Notes: generated by a model from the letters alone, not told the origin. Positions 52,043 through 61,030 are shown, numbered from the stretch's first letter. The stretch is 64,000 nt of DNA from Segatella copri (GCF_015074785.1 NZ_CP042464.1:3287001-3351000), one strand, 5' to 3'. Numbers and translations are program-made.

Positions 52043-52732
52043 CTACAATTTACCTTTGTCGTGATATGAATAAAAGGCACCATCGGTTATGATGACATGG
52101 TCCATAAAGAAGAGGCGCATGATTTCGCAGGCTTTGGCTATCTTCTGGGTAAGTACATCATCGGCTTTGCTTGGCTGAGGATTGTTGCTGGGATGATTGT
52201 GGCTGAAGGCGATAATGGTAGCGTTGTTGAGCACCGCTTCTTTGATGATGAGCCGGATGTCGGTTGCCGTTTCTGTAATGCCGCCTTTTGAGATGCAGCT
52301 CGCTTTGATGAGCTTGAAGTTCTGGTTCATCATCAGGAGCCATGCTTCCTCTGTGTCTAAATCCTGCATCTTCGGAAGCATATAGTTGTAGATGGCAAGG
52401 GATGAGCCTAAGTCGGGACGTGTGCCAATCTTATCGAGAGCGCGGCGCTTGCCCAGTTCGCAGGCTGCAAGGATGGTGATGGCTTTTGCGGGTCCCATTC
52501 CTTTATATTGCGTCAGTTCTCTGATGGACTTCTTTCCTAGCTGGTTCAGGTTGTTGTCGCAATCCTTCAGAATGCGTTTCATCAGGTCTACGGCACTTTC
52601 GTCAGTAGATCCCGACCCAATCAGAATACCTAAGAGCTCGGCATTGGATAACGCTGAGGCTCCCAAGCGCTCCAGTTTCTCGCGAGGCTTGTCTTCTTCT
52701 GCCCAATTGGCAATGGTTAATTTCTCTGCCAT
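52043..52732 (-). CDS. radC: RadC family protein (JAB/MPN domain)
   Basis: A 229-residue protein: an N-terminal helix-hairpin-helix region (LSNAELLGILIGSG, YKGMGPAKAITILAACELG) and a C-terminal JAB metalloprotease-like domain with the HxH...D site FSHNHPSNNPQPSKAD. Named for DNA repair, though the repair role is disputed. Normal length. Confidence 0.93.
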   Translation of the reverse strand: MAEKLTIANWAEEDKPREKLERLGASALSNAELLGILIGSGSTDESAVDLMKRILKDCDNNLNQLGKKSIRELTQYKGMGPAKAITILAACELGKRRALDKIGTRPDLGSSLAIYNYMLPKMQDLDTEEAWLLMMNQNFKLIKASCISKGGITETATDIRLIIKEAVLNNATIIAFSHNHPSNNPQPSKADDVLTQKIAKACEIMRLFFMDHVIITDGAFYSYHDKGKL

Positions 52733-52784
52733 AATAATAACTGATTAGTAGATTATTATTGGCTTCTCTTTTGGCGGGGAAGTC

Positions 52785-53843
52785 TTATTTGTAGAAAGTC
52801 TTGTTGTATGCGCTGAATTCGCTCTGTCCCAGTACGCATCTCTTCCACCATGCAGAAAGGAATCCGCATCCGTAACCCATCAGCTGTGTGAAGGCAGCGC
52901 GAATGCTCAGCAAGCCTATCTTCACGCTGTGATTCTCTCTGCTGCTGTCGATAAACAGTGCGATGGTATAGAGAATGATGCCGGCGAGACCGATGCTGCC
53001 CAATGCTGCCATCGCATTACCCAAGGTTGGGAATACGTGAACGGTGCCAAGCATGTATGGCAGGAAGCCGAAGAAGAGTAGAAACAGCGTGCCTATTACG
53101 CCCACGGTGAAGACCATAGGAAGGAGATGCACGAGTTTGAGACTCTCTGGATATTTCTTGTAGAGGTTGATACGGGCGATGCCACTGTTGTAGACCTGTC
53201 GCCAGAACTTGCGGAAGTCGGTGCGGCGCTTATGCCAAACCCATGCTTCAGGGAACAGACGGCAACGGCAGCCTGCCTTGAAGATACGGATAGAGAAATC
53301 TATGTCCTCACCGAAACGCATATTGGAAAAGCCATTCAACCTGAGATAAACATCCCTGCGGATGCCCATGTTGAATGAACGGGGATAGAACTTATCCATC
53401 TTCTTCTTTCCGCCACGGATACCACCGGTGGTAAAGAAAGAAGTCATGGAATAAGAAATGGCTTTCTGAGTATCTGTAAATGATGAGTGCGCCTTGTCGG
53501 GACCGCCGAAAGCATCGGCTGGCTCACGGCTCAACTCATCACTTACAGCCTTCAGATAACCTTCTGGCAAGACCACGTCGCTATCGAGTATCAGAAGATA
53601 CTCACCCTTGGCGCGCTCGGCACCATAGTTGCGACTCTGACCCGGACCAGAGTTCTCCTTATAGTAATAATGTATATCCATCATGTGCTCATATCGTTTG
53701 CACACCTCCTCGCAGGGAGTCTGTGAGCCATCCTCAACGATGACAACTTCGAAGTCTTTCTCAGATTGATGAGTCAGACTCTCTAAAAGTTCGTCCACTT
53801 CGTCAGGACGATTAAATACAGGTACTATGATGGAATATTTCAT
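52785..53843 (-). CDS. Family 2 glycosyltransferase with C-terminal membrane helices
   Basis: A 352-residue transferase. The GT-A domain starts MKYSIIVPVFNRPDEVDELL, has the nucleotide site VIVEDGS, the DxD LILDSDV and the GEDIDFSIRIF acceptor-site block with the ED pair. The last 120 residues hold two or three hydrophobic helices (LLPMVFTVGVIGTLFLLF, GLAGIILYTIALFI). It would add a sugar to a lipid or envelope glycan at the inner membrane; acceptor unknown. Confidence 0.9.
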   Translation of the reverse strand: MKYSIIVPVFNRPDEVDELLESLTHQSEKDFEVVIVEDGSQTPCEEVCKRYEHMMDIHYYYKENSGPGQSRNYGAERAKGEYLLILDSDVVLPEGYLKAVSDELSREPADAFGGPDKAHSSFTDTQKAISYSMTSFFTTGGIRGGKKKMDKFYPRSFNMGIRRDVYLRLNGFSNMRFGEDIDFSIRIFKAGCRCRLFPEAWVWHKRRTDFRKFWRQVYNSGIARINLYKKYPESLKLVHLLPMVFTVGVIGTLFLLFFGFLPYMLGTVHVFPTLGNAMAALGSIGLAGIILYTIALFIDSSRENHSVKIGLLSIRAAFTQLMGYGCGFLSAWWKRCVLGQSEFSAYNKTFYK

Positions 53844-53906
53844 TCTTCTTACTATTAAGGGTTAGTTTTACTCAATAAGAGCACAATCTTCCTGTTGGAG
53901 GATGTA

Positions 53907-54473
53907 TTACTCGCTTACACGACCAAGGTAGCTACCGTCACGGGTGTCGATCTGGATAGTCTCGCCTTCGTTGACGAACAAAGGTACACGAACCTCAGCA
54001 CCAGTCTCCAATGTAGCAGGCTTTGTTGCGTTGGTAGCAGTATTACCCTTTACACCTGGCTCAGAGTGAGTAATCTTCAAAGTAGTCTTCACTGGCATTT
54101 CAGCCAAGAGGATAGTACCATCAGTTGTATCAGTAACCACCTCAACAACGTCACCCTCTTTCATGTACTGGCCACCTGTAACGTTCTCCTTAGCGATAGG
54201 CACCTGCTCGAAAGTCTCCTGGTTCATGAAGATGCAACCAGTAGCGTCCTCGTAGAGGTACTGGTAAGGACGGCGCTCAACGCGAACATCCTCCAATTTG
54301 AAACCTACCTGGAATGTACGTTCCAATACACGACCGTCGGCAACATTCTTCAATTTTGTGTTCATTACGGTGTTACCTTTACCTGGCTTTCTGTGCTGAA
54401 AGTCGATGCAAACCCATACTTTGCCATCCATGCGGATGCAAGTACCAATCTTAATTTCCTGTGAATTAATCAT
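53907..54473 (-). CDS. efp: Elongation factor P
   Basis: A 188-residue three-domain factor that relieves ribosome stalling at polyproline. The tip loop is HRKPGKGNTVMNTKLKN with K32 at the usual modification site, and the C-terminal block has GDKVEIDTRDGSYLGR-like QIDTRDGSYLGRVSE. No EpmA or other modifying enzyme is in the window. Single gene with its own promoter. Confidence 0.97.
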   Translation of the reverse strand: MINSQEIKIGTCIRMDGKVWVCIDFQHRKPGKGNTVMNTKLKNVADGRVLERTFQVGFKLEDVRVERRPYQYLYEDATGCIFMNQETFEQVPIAKENVTGGQYMKEGDVVEVVTDTTDGTILLAEMPVKTTLKITHSEPGVKGNTATNATKPATLETGAEVRVPLFVNEGETIQIDTRDGSYLGRVSE

Positions 54474-54519
54474 TTCTTGTTTATCTTGAATGTTATTATA
54501 ATAATCTCAAAATCGAGTG

Positions 54520-54550
54520 CAAAGTTACGGCAAAAACATGAAAAATCAAA
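54520..54550 (-). promoter_or_regulatory. efp promoter
   Basis: Minus strand TAACTTTG (54520-54527) with TTTG (54547-54550) 19 bp upstream. Confidence 0.72.
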
Positions 54551-54599
54551 GGAAATATCGAAAAAAACATAAATATTTAAGCTAAATTTGGTAGTTTTC

Positions 54600-54630
54600 T
54601 TGGTTATTTCAGAAAATATGCGTAATTTTG
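54600..54630 (+). promoter_or_regulatory. rpmH promoter
   Basis: TTG at 54600-54602 and TAATTTTG at 54623-54630, 20 bp apart; divergent from the efp promoter. Confidence 0.7.
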
Positions 54631-54694
54631 CAGCCCAAAAAGGGCGTGTTTTGCACTTTTGTGAAGAATATTAATTAAAAAATAAATAAGAAAA

Positions 54695-54850
54695 ATGAAA
54701 AGAACATTTCAGCCTCACAATCGTCGTCGCGTAAACAAGCATGGTTTCCGTGAGCGTATGGCAACAAAGAATGGTCGTCGCGTATTGGCTTCTCGCCGTG
54801 CTCATGGCCGTAAGAAGTTAACTGTATCTGACGAGCACCACGGAAAGTAA
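54695..54850 (+). CDS. rpmH: Ribosomal protein bL34
   Basis: A 51-residue, Arg/Lys-rich protein of the large ribosomal subunit: [18 protein letters not shown], then [20 protein letters not shown], the universal L34 sequence. In many bacteria rpmH is next to dnaA and rnpA; that is not the case here. Own promoter and own terminator. Confidence 0.97.
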   Translation: MKRTFQPHNRRRVNKHGFRERMATKNGRRVLASRRAHGRKKLTVSDEHHGK

Positions 54851-54885
54851 TTCCGAGGAAAGATTCGTCTGTTGACGATGACATT

Positions 54886-54920
54886 AAAAGCAGCAAGGAT
54901 GTATTCTTTGCTGCTTTTTG
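54886..54920 (+). terminator. Terminator after rpmH
   Basis: AAAGCAGCAA pairs with TTGCTGCTTT, followed by TTG and more T. Confidence 0.88.
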
Positions 54921-55029
54921 TTGTTTATAACGCCCCTTTCTTTTCAGAGATTGCTCTTTTGGGAACAAAGATGTTTTGTTTTTATATCATAAAATTAGGT
55001 GGTAAGAGTGCAAAAACTTTCCTTTTTAT

Positions 55030-55060
55030 TTTGTTCTTCCCCCAAATACTTGTATCTTTG
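55030..55060 (+). promoter_or_regulatory. Promoter of the PASTA-rluD-ddl cluster
   Basis: TTTG at 55030-55033 and TATCTTTG at 55053-55060 with 19 bp between. Confidence 0.75.
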
Positions 55061-55076
55061 CACCAAAAAATAATAT

Positions 55077-55811
55077 ATGACTTCATCAGAGTTTATAAAT
55101 AAGTTTAAGAGTAAGTACCTTTGGGGGAATATCGGTGCCATGATTCTGGTGCTGGTGTTGCTCTGTGTCGGTGTCAAGTATGGCATCGATATCTATACCC
55201 ATCATGGTGAGGCCATCCGTGTGCCGGATATTCGATATAAGAATATCGATGATGCTACACATATCCTCGACGATGCGGGATTGGAAATTGTTGTAACGGA
55301 TACGGGATATGTCCGCTCTTTGCCGCCTGATGTCATTCTGGAGCAGACTCCAGTTTTCGGAGAAGTGGTAAAGTCGGGACATGTTATCTATGTTACCATC
55401 AATTCTGATCATTCTCCACGTATCACCATTCCTGATGTCATTGACAACAGTTCGTTGCGAGAGGCAATGGCTAAACTTACTGCTATGGGATTCAAACTGG
55501 GTACACCTGAATATATTCCTGGCGAAGAGGATTGGGTTTATGGTATCCTCGTTAAGGGTAAGCATGTTGTGGCTGGTGATAAAGTTTCTATCGATGATGT
55601 GCTTGTCATACAGGTTGGCAATGGTAAACGGAGTGTTGATGATTCCATCGATGTGGTAGATCCGGTTTATCACGGCGAAGAAGATGTGATGGAAGGCGAA
55701 GGTGACATGAGCGGAGAAACTCATGAAGACAACTTCGAGGTGGTTCCTGGTACGGAAGTCACAGAGCCTGCTCCTTCGCATGAACACCACCAGAAGGAAG
55801 TGGTGGAGTGA
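55077..55811 (+). CDS. PASTA domain membrane protein
   Basis: A 244-residue protein with one N-terminal membrane helix (about 17-37, IGAMILVLVLLCVGVKYGI) and two clear PASTA modules in the periplasm (VPDIRYKNIDDATHILDDAG and IPDVIDNSSLREAMAKLTAM), plus a third partial one and an acidic tail. PASTA modules bind peptidoglycan or beta-lactams in Ser/Thr kinases and PBPs; here no kinase domain is attached. The neighbours rluD and ddl suggest a conserved Bacteroidetes cluster with a cell-wall link. Confidence 0.88.
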   Translation: MTSSEFINKFKSKYLWGNIGAMILVLVLLCVGVKYGIDIYTHHGEAIRVPDIRYKNIDDATHILDDAGLEIVVTDTGYVRSLPPDVILEQTPVFGEVVKSGHVIYVTINSDHSPRITIPDVIDNSSLREAMAKLTAMGFKLGTPEYIPGEEDWVYGILVKGKHVVAGDKVSIDDVLVIQVGNGKRSVDDSIDVVDPVYHGEEDVMEGEGDMSGETHEDNFEVVPGTEVTEPAPSHEHHQKEVVE

Positions 55812-55818
55812 ACAAATG

Positions 55819-55846
55819 AATAATTGATAATTAATAATTGATAATT
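55819..55846 (+). repeat. Four tandem heptads (RATAATT family)
   Basis: Between the PASTA gene and rluD, ending 4 nt before the GTG start. Confidence 0.75.
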
Positions 55847-55850
55847 AAGA

Positions 55851-57014
55851 GTGGAAATTCTGAATTATATATATAATAAGGTATATGCTCCTGTAGAGGA
55901 TGACTTCGGGTTTGATGATGCAGGAGATATGGACGAACTGGATGATGAACTCCAGATGGAGGAAGGAAACGCTGCTTCTGGTGAAGGAGGGGATGAACTC
56001 TATGAGCACTGGAAGGTTCAGGTGGATGCCAACCAGGATCCGGTCCGCATCGATAAATACCTGGCTGATAAGATGGCCTATCAGAGCCGTAACCGTATTC
56101 AGCAGGCTGCTGATGCCGGATTCATCCATGTCAATGGTAAACCGGTAAAGAGCAACTATAAGGTGCGCCCTAATGATCTGGTTACTCTGATGCTCGACCG
56201 TCCTCGTCATGAAACGAGTATCAAACCTGAAGAAATCGCTATCAATGTGGTTTATGAAGACGACCAGCTGATGGTGGTTAACAAGGAAGCCGGTATGGTG
56301 GTGCATCCGGGTGCGGGCAACTTTCATGGAACCTTGATTCAGGCGGTAGCCTGGCATTTAAGGGATATGCCTGAGTTTGATGCCAATGATCCGGAAGTGG
56401 GCTTGGTGCATCGCATCGATAAAGATACCAGCGGACTGCTCGTTGTGGCAAAAACTCCTACGGCAAAGACCGCACTGGGTAAGCAGTTCTTCAACAAGAC
56501 TACCCATCGCAGTTACAATGCGCTCGTTTGGGGCAATATTGTAGAAGATGAAGGTCGCATAGAAGGCAATATCGGCCGTGATCCGAAGAACCGCCTCCGT
56601 ATGAAGGTCTTCGATCCGGACAGCGGAATAGGCAAGACGGCGGTTACGCATTACAAGGTGTTGGAACGTTTCGGTTATACCACCTTGGTGCAGTGTGTGC
56701 TTGAAACAGGCCGTACCCATCAGATTCGTGCCCACATGAAGCATATCGGTCATCCGCTCTTTATGGACGAAACGTATGGCGGAACAGAGATTCTGAGAGG
56801 TCAGCGCAGTAGCAGCTACAAGGCATTTATCCAGAACTGCTTCAAACTCTGTCCGCGTCAGGCTCTCCATGCCAAGACACTCGGCTTCGTGCATCCTACA
56901 ACCAAGCAGCAGATGGATTTTGACAGTGAGTGGCCAAATGATTTTAGACAATTAATAGAAAAGTGGCGCGGCTTCATCGCTGGCACCACACAAGATACAT
57001 TCAAAAATATTTAG
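55851..57014 (+). CDS. rluD: RluA/RluD-family 23S rRNA pseudouridine synthase
   Basis: A protein of up to 387 residues that makes pseudouridine in rRNA. An S4 RNA-binding domain (about 60-120, RIDKYLADKMAYQSRNRIQQ) precedes the synthase domain with the catalytic Asp in GLVHRIDKDTSGLLVVAKT and the block GRTHQIRAHMKHIGHPLFMD. The start is uncertain: GTG at 55851 makes the longest frame, ATG at 55929 removes 26 residues that include a copy of the 13-mer motif (encoding IYNKV) and an acidic stretch. No Shine-Dalgarno sequence decides between them. Confidence 0.92.
   Translation: MEILNYIYNKVYAPVEDDFGFDDAGDMDELDDELQMEEGNAASGEGGDELYEHWKVQVDANQDPVRIDKYLADKMAYQSRNRIQQAADAGFIHVNGKPVKSNYKVRPNDLVTLMLDRPRHETSIKPEEIAINVVYEDDQLMVVNKEAGMVVHPGAGNFHGTLIQAVAWHLRDMPEFDANDPEVGLVHRIDKDTSGLLVVAKTPTAKTALGKQFFNKTTHRSYNALVWGNIVEDEGRIEGNIGRDPKNRLRMKVFDPDSGIGKTAVTHYKVLERFGYTTLVQCVLETGRTHQIRAHMKHIGHPLFMDETYGGTEILRGQRSSSYKAFIQNCFKLCPRQALHAKTLGFVHPTTKQQMDFDSEWPNDFRQLIEKWRGFIAGTTQDTFKNI
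55870..55882 (+). repeat. TATATAATAAGGT motif, site 3
   Basis: Inside the first codons of rluD if the GTG start is used; 24 nt after a heptad array. Confidence 0.6.
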
Positions 57015-57019
57015 TAATT

Positions 57020-58015
57020 ATGGAAAATAGCAAGAGAACGATAGCCATCGTATGTGGTGGTGATTCTTCTGAGCACGACGTATCATTGCGCTCAGGACAG
57101 GGTTTGTACTCTTTCTTTGATAAAGAGCGCTACAATATTTATCTCGTCGATGTGAAGGGTACCGACTGGCATGTTGCTTTGGATAATGGTGAGACTATCG
57201 AGATTGACAAGAACGATTTTTCTTTCGTTATGAACGGCAAGCATGTCTATTTCGATTATGCTTATATCACTATCCACGGACAGCCTGGTGAGAATGGTGT
57301 GATGCAGGGCTACTTTGACCTCATCCATCTGCCATACTCTACAAGCGGTGTTCTGGTAGAGGCAATGACTTTTGATAAGTATGTGCTCAATAATTATCTG
57401 CGCGGTTTCGGTATAAACGTAGCAGACAGTATCTTGCTCCGTCGCGGTGAAGCTTATGATGAAGAAGAGATTGCCAAGCGCATCGGTATGCCTTGTTTCG
57501 TAAAGCCTGCTGCTGACGGCAGTAGCTTTGGTGTGAGCAAGGTGAAGAATGCTGACCAGCTGGCTCCAGCCCTCCGTGTGGCTTTCATGGAGAGCAATGA
57601 GGTAATGATTGAGGGCTTCCTTGATGGTACCGAGATTTCACAGGGCATCTACAAGACAGCCGAGAAGACTGTTGTGTTGCCGGCTACCGAAGTGGTGACC
57701 ACCAACGAGTTCTTCGATTACGATGCCAAGTATAACGGTCAGGTACAGGAAATCACTCCAGCCCGTCTCTCTCCAGAGACTGCAGAAGAGGTTGCCAAGA
57801 CCACATCACGCATCTACGACATTCTTCATGCCAACGGTATCATCCGTATCGACTATATCATCTCTAAGGATAAGGATGGTAAAGACAAGGTGAACATGCT
57901 GGAGATCAATACCACTCCAGGTATGACCGTTACCAGCTTCATTCCTCAGCAGGTTCGTGCAGCAGGTCTTGATATCAAGGATGTGCTCAGCGAAATTGTG
58001 GAGAATCAGTTCTAA
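57020..58015 (+). CDS. ddl: D-alanine--D-alanine ligase
   Basis: A 331-residue ATP-grasp ligase that makes the D-Ala-D-Ala dipeptide used by MurF. Family blocks: IAIVCGGDSSEHDVSLRSGQ, HGQPGENGVMQGYFDLI, the glycine-rich ATP loop PCFVKPAADGSSFGVSKV, and the metal site RIDYIIS...NMLEINTTPGMT. ATG 57020 follows the rluD stop by 5 nt; the longer open frame overlaps rluD. Confidence 0.97.
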   Translation: MENSKRTIAIVCGGDSSEHDVSLRSGQGLYSFFDKERYNIYLVDVKGTDWHVALDNGETIEIDKNDFSFVMNGKHVYFDYAYITIHGQPGENGVMQGYFDLIHLPYSTSGVLVEAMTFDKYVLNNYLRGFGINVADSILLRRGEAYDEEEIAKRIGMPCFVKPAADGSSFGVSKVKNADQLAPALRVAFMESNEVMIEGFLDGTEISQGIYKTAEKTVVLPATEVVTTNEFFDYDAKYNGQVQEITPARLSPETAEEVAKTTSRIYDILHANGIIRIDYIISKDKDGKDKVNMLEINTTPGMTVTSFIPQQVRAAGLDIKDVLSEIVENQF

Positions 58016-58025
58016 TAATTAATGA

Positions 58026-58143
58026 GGAGTTAAGGAGTTAAAGAAGTTAAGGAGTTAAGACAACGGTAGAAATTAATGGAATGTAAAGATATCGTTTTAG
58101 AACATTTGTCTTAACTTCTATAACTCCTTAACTCCTTAACTCC
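58026..58143. repeat. Octad array (GGAGTTAA family) as inverted pair
   Basis: Left units at 58026-58062 are mirrored at 58105-58143 (about 37 positions, few mismatches), with a loop of about 42 nt. It lies between ddl and the acyltransferase, both on the plus strand, so it could lower read-through. Confidence 0.75.
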
Positions 58144-58161
58144 CGAAAAAAACATAAAGTT

Positions 58162-59310
58162 ATGAATATCCCTCAAGAATTTGATACCATCCGTCCTTGG
58201 GAGCCTGAAGATCTCCCAGAGGTATTCGACCGTTTGCTTTCAAACGATCAGTTTAAACAAGTGCTTGCCTATCTCTATCCACAAGTACCTTTCGAGATGA
58301 TTGCCCAGAAGTTGAAGGCATGTAAGACCAATCTGGATTTCCAGTTGGCTTTTGCTTACGATTTTGTTCATGGCATTCTGAAGAAGGCTGCAACAGGCTG
58401 CGAGATGGATTGCACATCGCTCGATAATACCCGTAATTATACTTTCATCAGTAATCACCGTGATATCGTGCTCGATTCAGCCATCCTCGATGTCCTTCTT
58501 ATCGATAACGGTTTTAAGACCACTTGCGAGATAGCCATCGGTGATAATCTCCTTTCTCTTCCTTGGGTCAAGGACCTGGTACGTGTCAACAAGGCGTTTA
58601 TCGTAGAGCGTGCCCTGAGCATGCGACAGATGCTGATGTCGAGCAAGCGCCTCTCTGACTATATGCATTTCGCCATCAAGGAGAAGAACGAGAATATCTG
58701 GATAGCCCAGCGCGAGGGTAGGGCCAAGGACAGTAATGACCGTACTCAGAAGAGTATTCTGCAGATGATGTCGATGGGAGGCGAGGGTAGCATTATCGAC
58801 CGCCTGAAACAACTTCATCTCGTACCGCTCTCTATCAGTTACGAATATGATCCATGCGATTTTCTGAAGGCAAAGGAGTTCCAGCAGAAGCGCGATAATG
58901 CCGATTGGAAGAAGGGACCAATGGATGATCTGGTAAGCATGCAGACCGGTATCTTCGGTTATAAGGGTCATGTTCATTACCATGCAGCCCCATGTCTTGA
59001 TGATTATCTGGACAGTCTTGATCCTGATATGCCTAAGCAGGATATATATAATAAGGTAGCCGCCTACATGGATGAGCAGATATTCAAGAACTACCGCCTC
59101 TATCCGGGCAACTATGTGGCTCTTGATTTGCTTGAAAACTCAACAGCTCATCAGGCAGAATATACTGCCGAAGATAAGGCAAAATTTGAAAAATATATGG
59201 CTGGTCAGCTTGCGAAAATTGACCTTCCAAACAAGGATGAAGCTTACTTGAGAGAAAGAATTCTCGAGATGTATGCCAATCCTGTACGTAATTACCTTGC
59301 TGCTCAATAG
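58162..59310 (+). CDS. Glycerolipid acyltransferase (PlsC/PlsB-like)
   Basis: A 382-residue acyltransferase. The active-site block is FISNHRDIVLDSA with H99 and Asp101/105, a variant of the NHX4D motif, and IAQREGRAKDSNDRTQ supplies the glycerol-phosphate binding motif EGR. The N-terminal 90 residues are specific to Bacteroidetes homologs. It would add an acyl chain to a lipid precursor at the inner membrane. Last gene of the PASTA cluster. The 13-mer at 59045-59057 lies in its coding sequence (DIYNKV). Confidence 0.85.
   Translation: MNIPQEFDTIRPWEPEDLPEVFDRLLSNDQFKQVLAYLYPQVPFEMIAQKLKACKTNLDFQLAFAYDFVHGILKKAATGCEMDCTSLDNTRNYTFISNHRDIVLDSAILDVLLIDNGFKTTCEIAIGDNLLSLPWVKDLVRVNKAFIVERALSMRQMLMSSKRLSDYMHFAIKEKNENIWIAQREGRAKDSNDRTQKSILQMMSMGGEGSIIDRLKQLHLVPLSISYEYDPCDFLKAKEFQQKRDNADWKKGPMDDLVSMQTGIFGYKGHVHYHAAPCLDDYLDSLDPDMPKQDIYNKVAAYMDEQIFKNYRLYPGNYVALDLLENSTAHQAEYTAEDKAKFEKYMAGQLAKIDLPNKDEAYLRERILEMYANPVRNYLAAQ
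59045..59057 (+). repeat. TATATAATAAGGT motif, site 4
   Basis: Inside the acyltransferase gene, encoding IYNKV with the rarely used ATA codon. Confidence 0.6.
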
Positions 59311-59344
59311 CGGCAAGGTAATACTTTTTCTGTTTGATGATGTT

Positions 59345-59800
59345 GGAAATTGTTATTGTCTGCCTGTTTTAATCAGACTCCTAATTGGTAATTCATAAGC
59401 TGTTTACGACAGACAGTTAACAGGCAAACCACAGACAGCCTACTGGCGCTATAGCCGCTAGTGGACTGTTCGCCTAGAACAGCCTTCCCAAATGCCTTTG
59501 TTTCGTTTTTATGCGAAGCTTACGAAGAAATACTCTTCACTCTTCACCTTTTGCTCGGAATCCCCTGTGTTTATCGGCATTCCGGGCGGTGAAGAGTATT
59601 CGGGCACTCTTCACCTACTCTTCACCACTCTTCACCTCTTTGTTTCGGCGGATTTGCGTTTCTTCTTACGCCTCGAAGCCTCGTGCCTAGGTGAAGAGTG
59701 GTGAAGAGTGGGTGAAGAGTCGCAGATAACTCTTCACCCCTTGAAACGCCCTGTTTATGGGCGTTTCAGGGCAAAAGGTGAAGAGTGAAGAGCTTTTGGC
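59345..59800. repeat. Gene-free stretch of mixed short repeats
   Basis: No gene is seen in the 515 nt after the acyltransferase. The left part has AGACAG at 59411 and 59433 and ACAGCC at 59435 and 59479 (22 and 44 nt apart). From 59532 on there are many GTGAAGAG units and their reverse complements (59532-59548, 59589, 59606-59637, 59691-59720, 59730-59739, 59778-59791), and an 11-bp hairpin CTGTTTATGGGC-type structure at 59741-59769 (GAAACGCCC / GGGCGTTTC). Confidence 0.6.
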
Positions 59801-59825
59801 TGTAAATTCCTGCATTTATCAGCAT

Positions 59826-60854
59826 TTATTTCTGTTCTTGTTTTTCTGCAATGCATTCCATTTCTATCAGCCAGCCTGGTCTGCATACTCTTGCCTCTAC
59901 GATGATATGTGGTATCTGAGGGTAAAACTGATTCATCAGTTGCTCTACGGTATGATAGTCTGAGATGTCGCGCAGGTAGATGATAAAGTATTGGATATCG
60001 TTCATCATCGCATCGCCATCCTTCAATAAAGCACCGATGTTCTCGAGCAATCTGCCGGTTTGTCTTATAATATCGCCTTCGTATACAACTGCTCCATCTT
60101 TATCTATGCTGGCTGTTCCTGATATGAAATATTGTTTCTTCTGGGGTAGGGAAAGGCTGGTTCCCCGTTCAAAGGCTACTCCGTATTCGTGAGTAGGATT
60201 CAGATGGTTGAGTGCCTGGAGATATTGCTTGTCTTCTTCCCTGATGCCGGGAACGGTCAGAAAGTCGATAGCTACAGATGCATGACGTACGGATGTTGCT
60301 CCGCCGATGCCCGTACTGGCTATATAATGGGTTTCTGCCGTCAGACCTTGCTGGTCGAAAACATCATTGCGGGCTTCTACTACTCCCTGATAGTTTACAT
60401 CGATATGAGTTACGTATATCCATGTTCTTACCAGGTTACGCTCCATCGTCATATCTGTACCGGCGATAAGTTGCTGGTATTTGTCGAATAGCATTCGGGT
60501 CTGTTCGTATGAATCCTTTCCCTTCGCTTCTTCCTCAGTGAGGCGAAGACTATGGAACAGGATAGGGGTCTTATCGTCTGTGGTCTTGATAAGAAGTGAA
60601 ATCTTGCTCCCGTTGAGCGGAGGTTGCTCCACAACCGTAAGATGGGTATCCTTAAGATACTCCTGATAAAGGAGTGATTCCTCAAACTCTCTTATCTGGT
60701 TCTGGGAGTCGCTGAGGAATACCTTACAATATTGCAAAGTACGATTTTCCAGTTTCTCTGTATCGAGAATGTTACCTAGTTTCAGATACAGAAAATTCAA
60801 GCGGTCGTTGAACGTCCCCTTAGCTTCTGGTGATAGTATTATGTATTTGTCCAT
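59826..60854 (-). CDS. Rid (YjgF)-fold protein, chorismatase-like
   Basis: A 342-residue protein. The C-terminal half has the YjgF/Rid fold pattern: GTASIDKDGAVVYEGDIIRQ, NIGALLKDGDAMMNDIQYFI and VEARVCRPGWLIEMECIA. The N-terminal half (about 1-180) contains NGSKISLLIKTT and a block VRTWIYVTHIDVNYQGVVEA RND that resembles FkbO/Hyg5 chorismatases. A single-domain Rid protein is about 130 residues, so this is the long form. Enzymatic activity cannot be named. Start at the ATG behind a promoter; upstream hydrophobic codons are not coding. Confidence 0.75.
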   Translation of the reverse strand: MDKYIILSPEAKGTFNDRLNFLYLKLGNILDTEKLENRTLQYCKVFLSDSQNQIREFEESLLYQEYLKDTHLTVVEQPPLNGSKISLLIKTTDDKTPILFHSLRLTEEEAKGKDSYEQTRMLFDKYQQLIAGTDMTMERNLVRTWIYVTHIDVNYQGVVEARNDVFDQQGLTAETHYIASTGIGGATSVRHASVAIDFLTVPGIREEDKQYLQALNHLNPTHEYGVAFERGTSLSLPQKKQYFISGTASIDKDGAVVYEGDIIRQTGRLLENIGALLKDGDAMMNDIQYFIIYLRDISDYHTVEQLMNQFYPQIPHIIVEARVCRPGWLIEMECIAEKQEQK

Positions 60855-60876
60855 CTTGTTTTTCTTTTTTCGCCGG

Positions 60877-60884
60877 CAAAGGTA
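60877..60884 (-). promoter_or_regulatory. -7 element of the Rid-like gene
   Basis: Minus strand TACCTTTG, 22 bp upstream of the start codon. Confidence 0.6.
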
Positions 60885-60971
60885 CGGATAATATATGAGA
60901 TATAAGAATATAGACAGGATGAAAAGATGAAAATACCGAGAAATGGGGATGGGATGATGTTGAGTAGAGCG

Positions 60972-61008
60972 AAAAAGAGGGTGTGTCATGAACTTATGAC
61001 ACACCCTC
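60972..61008 (-). terminator. Terminator after argF'
   Basis: Minus strand GAGGGTGTGTCAT pairs with ATGACACACCCTC around a 6-nt loop, followed by TTTTT. Confidence 0.92.
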
Positions 61009-61030
61009 AATCTCTTTCTTATATCCTGCT

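Noticed and set aside
54675..54968. 97-residue minus-strand frame
   Set aside because: It is antisense to rpmH, whose product is unmistakable.
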